A stretch of 64,000 nucleotides of DNA from Lepidurus packardi (lineage: Eukaryota > Arthropoda > Branchiopoda > Notostraca > Triopsidae), in the NCBI GenBank assembly GCA_023053545.1, contig JAKZAN010000103.1, positions 1 to 64,000 on the forward strand. Reading direction: 5' to 3'. The notes below the pieces were generated by a model. It did no database searches. It saw nothing but the letters and a program-made list of their open reading frames with translations, and was not told the origin of the DNA. Shown here one piece after another: positions 54,901 to 64,000 of this stretch (position 1 is its first letter; the number at the start of each line of letters is the position of its first letter). The position numbers and the translations under genes are program-made.

Positions 54901-55560
54901 TTACGGACTGAATTAATTCCTTACGGACTGAATTATTTCCTTACGGACTGAATTAATTCTTTAGGATTGATTGAATTCCTTTCTTACTGAATTAATTCCT
55001 TACGGACTGAATTAATTCCTTACGGACTTAATTAACTCCGTAAGGAATGAACTAATTAATTACGGACTGAAATAATTCCTTACGGACTGAATTAATTACT
55101 TACGGACTGAATTAATTCCTTAATTAATTCCTTACGGACTGAATTAATTTCATACGGACTGAATTAATTCCTTACGGACTGAATTAATTCCTTACTGACG
55201 GAATTAATTCCTTACGGACTGAATTAATTCCTTACGGACTGAATTAATTCCTCACGGACTGAATTAATTCCTTACGGACTGAATTAATTCCTTACGGACT
55301 TAATTAATTCCGTAAGGAATGAATTAATTAATTACGGACTGAAATAATTCCTTACGGACTGAATTAATTACTTACGGACTGAATTAATTCCTTAATTAAT
55401 TAATTACGGACTGAATTAATTTCATACGGACTGAATTAATTCCTTACGGACTGAATTAATTCCTTACTGACTGAATTTATTACTTACGGACTGAATTAAT
55501 TCCTTACGGATTTAATTAATTCCTTACGGACTGAATTAATTCCTTACGGACTGAATTAAT
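49000..55560 (+). repeat. Mixed zone D units between the C modules and the 2,415-bp pair
   Basis: Irregular succession of D-type units. CTAACTTCATT lies at 50,152, 51,513 and 54,604 (and 60,895). CCGTACAGATTTTATT is near 49,872 and 51,907, with a related CCGTAAAGATT near 53,122. Single-base losses in GTACTTAATAATTCC recur near 49,840, 51,870, 52,810 and 53,090, and an extra base gives ATTCCATTACGG near 49,467. Copies of about 1,360 bp and 2,035 bp spacing are visible but overlap, so I do not assign clean unit boundaries. Confidence 0.65.
55287..55320. repeat. 12-bp perfect inverted repeat, zone D example
   Basis: Same structure as in zone C: ATTCCTTACGGA, spacer CTTAATTAAT, TCCGTAAGGAAT. In zone D the 2,415-bp units carry it near 55,980, 56,640, 57,360, 58,395, 59,055 and 59,775, and there it is followed by TTACGGACTTAATT instead of TTACGGACTGAAATAATT. 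Confidence 0.88.
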
Positions 55561-55651
55561 TCTTTAGGATTGACTGAATTCCTTTCTTACCGAATTAATT
55601 CCTTACGGACTGAATTAATTCCTTACGGACTGAATTAATTCCTTACGGACT

Positions 55652-58066
55652 GAATTAATTCCTTACGGACTGAATTAATACCTTACGGACTGAATTAAAT
55701 CCTTACGGACTGAATTAATTCCTTACGGACTGAATTAATTCCTTACGGACTGAAATAATTCGTTACTGACTGAATTAATTCCTTACGGACTGAATTAATT
55801 CCTTACGGACTGAATTAATTCCTTACGGACTTAATTAATTCCTTACGGACTGAATTAATTCCTTACGGACTGAATTAATTCCTTACGGACTGAATTATTT
55901 CCTTACGGACTGAATTAATTCTTTAGGATTGATTGAATTCCTTTCTTACCGAATTAATTCCTTACGGACTGAATTAATTCCTTACGGACTTAATTAATTC
56001 CGTAAGGAATGAATTAATTAATTACGGACTTAATTAATTCCTTACGGACTGAATTAATTCCTTACGGACTGAATTAATTCCTTACGGACTTAATTAATTC
56101 CTTACGTACTTAGTTAATTCCTTACGGTCTGAATAAATTCCGTACGGATTTTATTAACTACTTACGGACTGAATTAATTAATTACGGACTTAATTAATTC
56201 CTTACGGACTGAATTAATTCCTTACGGACTGAATTAATTCCTTACGGACTGAATTAATTCCTTACGGACTGAATTAATTCCTTACGGACTGAATTAATTC
56301 CTTACGGACTGAATTAATTCCTTACGGACTTAATTAATTCCTTACGGACTTAATTAATTCCTTACGGACTTAATTAATTCCTTACGGACTTAATTAATTC
56401 CTTACGTACTTAATTAATTCCTTACGGTCTGAATTAATTCCGTACGGATTTTATTAACTACTTACGGACTGAATTAATTCCTTACGGACTTAATTAATTC
56501 CTTACGGACTGAATTAATTCCTTACGGACTTAATTAATTCCTTACGGACTGAATTATTTCCTTACGGACTGAATTAATTCTTTAGGATTGATTGAATTCC
56601 TTTCTTACCGAATTAATTCCTTACGGACTGAATTAATTCCTTACGGACTTAATTAATTCCGTAAGGAATGAATTAATTAATTACGGACTTAATTAATTCC
56701 TTACGGACTGAATTAATTCCTTACGGACTGAATTAATTCCTTACGGACTTAATTAATTCCTTACGTACTTAGTTAATTCCTTACGGTCTGAATAAATTCC
56801 GTACGGATTTTATTAACTACTTACGGACTGAATTAATTCCTTACGGACTTAATTAATTCCTTACGGACCGAATTAATTCCTTACGGACTGAATTAATTCC
56901 TTACGGACTGAATTAATTCCTTACGGACTGAATTAATTCCTTACGGACTGAATTAATACCTTACGGACTGAATTAAATCCTTACGGACTGAATTAATTCC
57001 TTACGGACTGAATTAATTCCTTACGGACTGAAATAATTCCTTACTGACTGAATTAATTCCTTACGGACTGAATTAATTCCTTACGGACTGAATTAATTCC
57101 TTACGGACTGAATTAATTCCTTACGGACTTAATTAATTCCTTACGTACTTAATTAATTCCTTACGGTCTGAATTAATTCCGTACGGATTTTATTAACTAC
57201 TTACGGACTGAATTAATTCCTTACGGACTGAATTAATTCCTTACGGACTGAATTAATTCCTTACGGACTGAATTATTTCCTTACGGACTGAATTAATTCT
57301 TTAGGATTGATTGAATTCCTTTCTTACCGAATTAATTCCTTACGGACTGAATTAATTCCTTACGGACTTAATTAATTCCGTAAGGAATGAATTAATTAAT
57401 TACGGACTTAATTAATTCCTTACGGACTGAATTAATTCCTTACGGACTGAATTAATTCCTTACGGACTTAATTAATTCCTTACGTACTTAGTTAATTCCT
57501 TACGGTCTGAATAAATTCCGTACGGATTTTATTAACTACTTACGGACTGAATTAATTCCTTACGGACTTAATTAATTCCTTACGGACTGAATTAATTCCT
57601 TACGGACTGAATTAATTCCTTACGGACTGAATTATTTCCTTACGGACTGAATTAATTCTTTAGGATTGATTGAATTCCTTTCTTACCGAATTAATTCCTT
57701 ACGGACTGAATTAATTCCTTACGGACTGAATTAATTCCTTACGGACTGAATTAATTCCTTACGGACTTAATTAATTCCTTACGGACTTAATTAATTCCTT
57801 ACGGACTTAATTAATTCCTTACGTACTTAATTAATTCCTTACGGTCTGAATTAATTCCGTACGGATTTTATTAACTACTTACGGACTGAATTAATTCCTT
57901 ACGGACTTAATTAATTCCTTACGGACTGAATTAATTCCTTACGGACTGAATTAATTCCTTACGGACTGAATTATTTCCTTACGGACTGAATTAATTCTTT
58001 AGGATTGATTGAATTCCTTTCTTACCGAATTAATTCCTTACGGACTGAATTAATTCCTTACGGACT
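55652..58066 (+). repeat. 2,415-bp zone D unit, copy 1
   Basis: Directly tandem with 58,067-60,481. TTCGTTACTG (read at CGTTACT) is at 55,761 and 58,176, TAGTT of the GTACTTAGTT marker at 56,111/58,526, 56,770/59,185 and 57,489/59,904, and the private GACCGAATT at 56,866 and 59,281: every pair is 2,415 bp apart. The period is 121 monomers less five bases for five 19-mers. Within it the GTACTTAGTT marker divides the unit into 659, 719 and 1,037 bp (33, 36 and 52 monomers with one, one and three 19-mers). Confidence 0.9.
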
Positions 58067-60481
58067 GAATTAATTCCTTACGGACTGAATTAATACCTTA
58101 CGGACTGAATTAAATCCTTACGGACTGAATTAATTCCTTACGGACTGAATTAATTCCTTACGGACTGAAATAATTCGTTACTGACTGAATTAATTCCTTA
58201 CGGACTGAATTAATTCCTTACGGACTGAATTAATTCCTTACGGACTTAATTAATTCCTTACGGACTGAATTAATTCCTTACGGACTGAATTAATTCCTTA
58301 CGGACTGAATTATTTCCTTACGGACTGAATTAATTCTTTAGGATTGATTGAATTCCTTTCTTACCGAATTAATTCCTTACGGACTGAATTAATTCCTTAC
58401 GGACTTAATTAATTCCGTAAGGAATGAATTAATTAATTACGGACTTAATTAATTCCTTACGGACTGAATTAATTCCTTACGGACTGAATTAATTCCTTAC
58501 GGACTTAATTAATTCCTTACGTACTTAGTTAATTCCTTACGGTCTGAATAAATTCCGTACGGATTTTATTAACTACTTACGGACTGAATTAATTAATTAC
58601 GGACTTAATTAATTCCTTACGGACTGAATTAATTCCTTACGGACTGAATTAATTCCTTACGGACTGAATTAATTCCTTACGGACTGAATTAATTCCTTAC
58701 GGACTGAATTAATTCCTTACGGACTGAATTAATTCCTTACGGACTTAATTAATTCCTTACGGACTTAATTAATTCCTTACGGACTTAATTAATTCCTTAC
58801 GGACTTAATTAATTCCTTACGTACTTAATTAATTCCTTACGGTCTGAATTAATTCCGTACGGATTTTATTAACTACTTACGGACTGAATTAATTCCTTAC
58901 GGACTTAATTAATTCCTTACGGACTGAATTAATTCCTTACGGACTTAATTAATTCCTTACGGACTGAATTATTTCCTTACGGACTGAATTAATTCTTTAG
59001 GATTGATTGAATTCCTTTCTTACCGAATTAATTCCTTACGGACTGAATTAATTCCTTACGGACTTAATTAATTCCGTAAGGAATGAATTAATTAATTACG
59101 GACTTAATTAATTCCTTACGGACTGAATTAATTCCTTACGGACTGAATTAATTCCTTACGGACTTAATTAATTCCTTACGTACTTAGTTAATTCCTTACG
59201 GTCTGAATAAATTCCGTACGGATTTTATTAACTACTTACGGACTGAATTAATTCCTTACGGACTTAATTAATTCCTTACGGACCGAATTAATTCCTTACG
59301 GACTGAATTAATTCCTTACGGACTGAATTAATTCCTTACGGACTGAATTAATTCCTTACGGACTGAATTAATACCTTACGGACTGAATTAAATCCTTACG
59401 GACTGAATTAATTCCTTACGGACTGAATTAATTCCTTACGGACTGAAATAATTCCTTACTGACTGAATTAATTCCTTACGGACTGAATTAATTCCTTACG
59501 GACTGAATTAATTCCTTACGGACTGAATTAATTCCTTACGGACTTAATTAATTCCTTACGTACTTAATTAATTCCTTACGGTCTGAATTAATTCCGTACG
59601 GATTTTATTAACTACTTACGGACTGAATTAATTCCTTACGGACTGAATTAATTCCTTACGGACTGAATTAATTCCTTACGGACTGAATTATTTCCTTACG
59701 GACTGAATTAATTCTTTAGGATTGATTGAATTCCTTTCTTACCGAATTAATTCCTTACGGACTGAATTAATTCCTTACGGACTTAATTAATTCCGTAAGG
59801 AATGAATTAATTAATTACGGACTTAATTAATTCCTTACGGACTGAATTAATTCCTTACGGACTGAATTAATTCCTTACGGACTTAATTAATTCCTTACGT
59901 ACTTAGTTAATTCCTTACGGTCTGAATAAATTCCGTACGGATTTTATTAACTACTTACGGACTGAATTAATTCCTTACGGACTTAATTAATTCCTTACGG
60001 ACTGAATTAATTCCTTACGGACTGAATTAATTCCTTACGGACTGAATTATTTCCTTACGGACTGAATTAATTCTTTAGGATTGATTGAATTCCTTTCTTA
60101 CCGAATTAATTCCTTACGGACTGAATTAATTCCTTACGGACTGAATTAATTCCTTACGGACTGAATTAATTCCTTACGGACTTAATTAATTCCTTACGGA
60201 CTTAATTAATTCCTTACGGACTTAATTAATTCCTTACGTACTTAATTAATTCCTTACGGTCTGAATTAATTCCGTACGGATTTTATTAACTACTTACGGA
60301 CTGAATTAATTCCTTACGGACTTAATTAATTCCTTACGGACTGAATTAATTCCTTACGGACTGAATTAATTCCTTACGGACTGAATTATTTCCTTACGGA
60401 CTGAATTAATTCTTTAGGATTGATTGAATTCCTTTCTTACCGAATTAATTCCTTACGGACTGAATTAATTCCTTACGGACT
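58067..60481 (+). repeat. 2,415-bp zone D unit, copy 2
   Basis: Tandem copy of 55,652-58,066. I found no difference between the copies in the parts compared, which is the highest identity seen for a duplication of this size in the window. The match breaks at 60,482, where copy 1's sequel reads ACTGAATT and this copy ACTTAATT. An assembly artefact from a doubled path should be considered alongside a very recent duplication. Confidence 0.88.
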
Positions 60482-61280
60482 TAATTAATTCCGTAAGGAA
60501 TGAATTAATTAATTACGGACTTAATTAATTCCTTACGTACTGAATTAATTCCTTACGGACTGAATTAATTCCTTACGGACTTAATTAATTCCTTACGTAC
60601 TTAGTTAATTCCTTACGGTCTGAATAAATTCCGTACGGATTTTATTAACTACTTACGGACTGAATTAATTCCTTACGGACTTAATTAATTCCTTACGGAC
60701 TGAATTAATTCCTTACGGACTGAATTAATTCCTTACGGACTGAATTATTTCCTTACGGACTGAATTAATTCTTTAGGATTGATTGAATTCCTTTCTTACC
60801 GAACTAATTCCTTACGGACTGAATTAATCCCTTACGGACTTAATCAATTCCGTAAGGAATGAATTAATTAATTACGGACTGAAATAATTCCTTACTAACT
60901 TCATTAATTCCTTTCGGACTTAATTAATTCATTACGGACTTAATTTATTCCTTACGGACTTAATTAATTCACTACGGACTGAATTAATACCTTACGGACT
61001 AAATTAAATCCTTACGGACTGAATTAATTCCTTTCGGACTTAATTAATTCCTTACGTACTTAATTAATTCTTCACGGTCTGAATTAATTCCGTACGGATT
61101 TTATTAATTACTTACGGACTGAATTAATTCTTTACGGACTGAATTAATACCTTACGGACTGACTTAAATCCTTACGGACAGAAATAATTCCTGACGGACT
61201 GAATTAACTCCTTACTTAATTAATTAATTCCTTACGGACTGAATTAATTCCTTACGGACTGAATTAATTCCTTACGGACT

Positions 61281-62955
61281 GAATTATTTCCTTACGGACT
61301 GAATTAATTCTTTAGGATTGATTGAATTCCTTTCTTACTGAATTAATTCCTTACGGACTGAATTAATTCCTTACGGACTTAATTAACTCCGTAAGGAATG
61401 AACTAATTAATTACGGACTGAAATAATTCCTTACGGACTGAATTAATTACTTACGGACTGAATTAATTCCTTAATTAATTCCTTACGGACTGAATTAATT
61501 TCATACTTACTGAATTAATTTCTTACGGACTGAATTAATTCCTTACTGACGGAATTAATTCCTTACGGACTGAATTAATTCCTTACGGACTGAATTAATT
61601 CCTTACGGACTGAATTAATTCCTTACGGACTGAATTAATTCCTAACGGACTTAATTAATTCCGTAAGGAATGAATTAATTAATTACGGACTGAAATAATT
61701 CCTTACGGACAGAATTAATTACTTACGGACTGAATTAATTCCTTAATTAATTCCTTACGGACTGAATTAATTTCATACGGACTGAATTAATTCCTTACGG
61801 ACTGAATTAATTCCTTACTGACTGAATTAATTCTTTACGGACTGAATTAATTCCTTACGGACTGAATTAATTTCGTACGGATTTTATTTATTACTTACGG
61901 ACTGAATTAATTCCTTACGGATTTAATTAATTCCTTACGGACTGAATTAATTCCTTACGGACTGAATTAATTCTTTAGGATTGACTGAATTCCTTTCTTA
62001 CCGAATTAATTCCTTACGGACTGAATTAATTCCTTACGGACTGAATTAATACCTTACGGACTGAATTAAATCCTTACGGACTGAATTAATTCCTTACGGA
62101 CTGAATTAATTCCTTACGGACTGAAATAATTCCTTACTGACTGAATTAATTCCTTATTTACTGAATTAATTCCTTACGGATTTAATTAATTCCTTACGGA
62201 CTGAATTAATTCTTTACTTACTGAATTAATTCCTTACGGACTGAATCAATTCCTTAATTAATTCCTTACGGACTGTATTAATTCCTTTCTTACTGAATTA
62301 ATTCCTTAAGGACTGAATTAATTCCTTAATTAATTCCTTACGGACTGAATTAATTTCATACGGACTGAATTAATTCATTAGGACTTAATTAATCCAATAC
62401 GTACTGAACTTATTCATTACGGACTGAATTATTTCCTTACGGACTGAATTAATTCTTTAGGATTGATTGAATTCCTTTCTTACTGAATTAATTCCTTACG
62501 GACTGAATTAATTCCTTACGGACTTAATTAATTCCGTAAGGAATGAATTAATTCATTACGGACTGAAATAATTCCTTACGGAATGAATTAATTCCTTACG
62601 GACTTAATTAATTCACTACGGACTGAATTAATACCTTACGGACTGAATTAAATCCTTACGGACAGAATTAATTCCTTACGGACTGAATTAATTCCTTACG
62701 GACTTAATTATTTCCTTACGGACTGAATTAATTCTTTAGGATTGATTGAATTCCTTTCTTACTGAATTAATTCCTTACGGACTGAATTAATTCCTTACGG
62801 ACTGAATTAGTTCCTTACGGACTTAATTAATTCCGTAAGGAATGAATTAATTAATTACGGACTGAAATAATTCCTTACGGACTGAATTAATTACTTACGG
62901 ACTGAATTAATTCCTTAATTAATTCCTTACGGACTGAATTAATTTCATACGGACT
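61281..62955 (+). repeat. 1,675-bp unit, copy 1
   Basis: GAATTATTTCC at 61,281 and 62,956, AACTCCGTAAGG at 61,385 and 63,060, and TTTCGTACGG at 61,871 and 63,546 are all 1,675 bp apart: 81 monomers plus five 12-mers minus four bases for 19-mers and one for a single-base loss in ATTCATTAGGAC near 62,378. Distinct markers are ACTCCGTAAGGAATGAACT, TTACTGACGG, TTCTTTACTTACTG and ACTGTATTAATTCC. Confidence 0.85.
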
Positions 62956-64000
62956 GAATTATTTCCTTACGGACTGAATTAATTCTTTAGGATTGATTGA
63001 ATTCCTTTCTTACTGAATTAATTCCTTACGGACTGAATTAATTCCTTACGGACTTAATTAACTCCGTAAGGAATGAACTAATTAATTACGGACTGAAATA
63101 ATTCCTTACGGACTGAATTAATTACTTACGGACTGAATTAATTCCTTAATTAATTCCTTACGGACTGAATTAATTTCATACGGACTGAATTAATTCCTTA
63201 CGGACTGAATTAATTCCTTACTGACGGAATTAATTCCTTACGGACTGAATTAATTCCTTACGGACTGAATTAATTCCTTACGGACTGAATTAATTCCTTA
63301 CGGACTGAATTAATTCCTTACGGACTTAATTAATTCCGTAAGGAATGAATTAATTAATTACGGACTGAAATAATTCCTTACGGACTGAATTAATTACTTA
63401 CGGACTGAATTAATTCCTTAATTAATTCCTTACGGACTGAATTAATTTCATACGGACTGAATTAATTCCTTACGGACTGAATTAATTCCTTACTGACTGA
63501 ATTAATTCTTTACGGACTGAATTAATTCCTTACGGACTGAATTAATTTCGTACGGATTTTATTTATTACTTACGGACTGAATTAATTCCTTACGGATTTA
63601 ATTAATTCCTTACGGACTGAATTAATTCCTTACGGACTGAATTAATTCTTTAGGATTGACTGAATTCCTTTCTTACCGAATTAATTCCTTACGGACTGAA
63701 TTAATTCCTTACGGACTGAATTAATTCCTTACGGACTGAATTAATTCCTTACGGACTGAATTAATACCTTACGGACTGAATTAAATCCTTACGGACTGAA
63801 TTAATTCCTTACGGACTGAATTAATTCCTTACGGACTGAAATAATTCCTTACTGACTGAATTAATTCCTTACGGACTGAATTAATTCCTTACGGATTTAA
63901 TTAATTCCTTACGGACTGAATTAATTCTTTACTTACTGAATTAATTCCTTACGGACTGAATCAATTCCTTAATTAATTCCTTACGGACTGTATTAATTCC
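62956..64000 (+). repeat. 1,675-bp unit, copy 2 (cut by window end)
   Basis: Second copy of 61,281-62,955, truncated only by the end of the window. Towards the end the offset rises to 1,715 bp (ACTGTATT at 62,274 and 63,989) because two consensus monomers were gained near 63,720. A related first half at about 54,950-55,560 (AACTCCGTAAGG near 55,034, TTACTGACGG near 55,195) shows an older copy. Confidence 0.82.

Larger units (their letters stand above)
16976..64000 (+). repeat. 20-bp satellite array, part right of the assembly gap
   Basis: The same head-to-tail satellite with the same consensus and orientation as left of the gap, about 2,350 monomers. It runs to the last base without any unique sequence, gene or mobile element, and ends inside a 1,675-bp higher-order repeat. 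Variation is mostly single substitutions, with a small set of recurrent length variants (19, 12, 14 and 21 bp). Zones B, C and D differ in which variants are present and how often. I saw no inverted block: the register and direction of the monomers stay constant throughout. Confidence 0.98.
48800..64000 (+). repeat. Satellite zone D (TTAACTACTTACGG markers)
   Basis: Defined by GATTTTATTAACTACTTACGG-type monomers, GTACTTAGTTAATTCC followed by GGTCTGAATAAATTCC, CTAACTTCATTAATTCC, and the 19-mer followed by TTTCTTACCG rather than TTTCTTACTG. The GTACTTAGTT marker was seen at about 51,280, 53,880, 54,360, 56,111, 56,770, 57,489, 58,526, 59,185, 59,904 and 60,602. Zone C blocks (AATTTCATACGG, TTTCGTACGGATTTT) return at about 50,600-51,050, 55,130-55,570 and 61,480-64,000, so C and D units are interleaved. 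The main modules are 2,415 bp and 1,675 bp. Confidence 0.82.

Noticed and set aside
1-64000. CRISPR array
   Set aside because: The 20-bp unit repeats without spacers, and variants are themselves repeated in long modules. No cas genes are present.
1-64000. Protein-coding genes or a repetitive protein
   Set aside because: TAA and TGA on one strand and TAA on the other fall in every frame within 60 bp. Variant monomers shift but do not remove these stops over any length worth calling.
1-64000. Telomere repeat
   Set aside because: The monomer has no G-rich strand and no resemblance to TTAGGG, TTAGG or similar units.
1-64000. Bacterial promoters or terminators
   Set aside because: AT-rich hexamers and hairpins occur, but they are parts of the repeat with no linked gene, and nothing else suggests a bacterial replicon.
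1-64000. Transposable element or retroelement fragments
   Set aside because: No stretch departs from the monomer; no terminal repeats, target-site duplications or coding remnants were seen.

Overview
The window is a single block of satellite DNA. Apart from a 100-base run of N at 16876-16975, every part I read is a head-to-tail array of one 20-bp monomer, consensus TTCCTTACGGACTGAATTAA (35% G+C), about 3,200 copies. I found no gene, RNA gene, transposon, CRISPR array or single-copy stretch. The monomer carries TGA and TAA on the + strand and two TAA on the - strand. Because 20 is not a multiple of 3, these stops fall in all six frames within each 60 bp, so no real reading frame can exist. A 64-kb homogeneous short-unit array with a placeholder gap points to eukaryotic heterochromatin (centromere, pericentromere, subtelomere or a heterochromatic chromosome arm) in a scaffolded assembly. 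I cannot name the species. The array runs off both window ends.

The array has strong internal order. Variant monomers recur in fixed sequence and form higher-order repeats (HORs). Four zones can be told apart by marker variants: A (1 to ~15,340), B (~15,340 to ~34,900, including two blocks with zone-A-like markers at ~23.2-25.4 and ~30.1-33.5 kb), C (~34,900 to ~48,800) and D (~48,800 to 64,000). Nested tandem and long-range duplications can be measured from private variants. They include 3,071 bp (zone A, two copies), 2,415 bp (zone D, two copies), 2,019/2,271 bp with an internal 252-bp triplication, 1,442, 771 and 572 bp (zone C), 838, 1,397, 1,556-1,576 and ~6,850 bp (zone B), and 1,675 bp (zone D, cut by the window end).

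Two features stand out. First, nearly all length variation comes from a few monomer classes: 20 bp (bulk), 19 bp (TTCTTTAGGATTGATTGAA), 12 bp (TTCCTTAATTAA), and rare 21- and 14-bp forms. Every HOR period whose odd monomers I counted reduces exactly to 20n plus the sum of those deviations. Second, a monomer variant with core CCGTAAGG, the reverse complement of the usual CCTTACGG, recurs in all zones. In zones B, C and D it usually sits next to an ordinary monomer so that the pair forms a perfect 12-bp inverted repeat with a 10-nt spacer, a regularly spaced potential hairpin or cruciform. These are readings of sequence; any role in centromere or heterochromatin function is inference. HOR boundaries are good to about one or two monomers.
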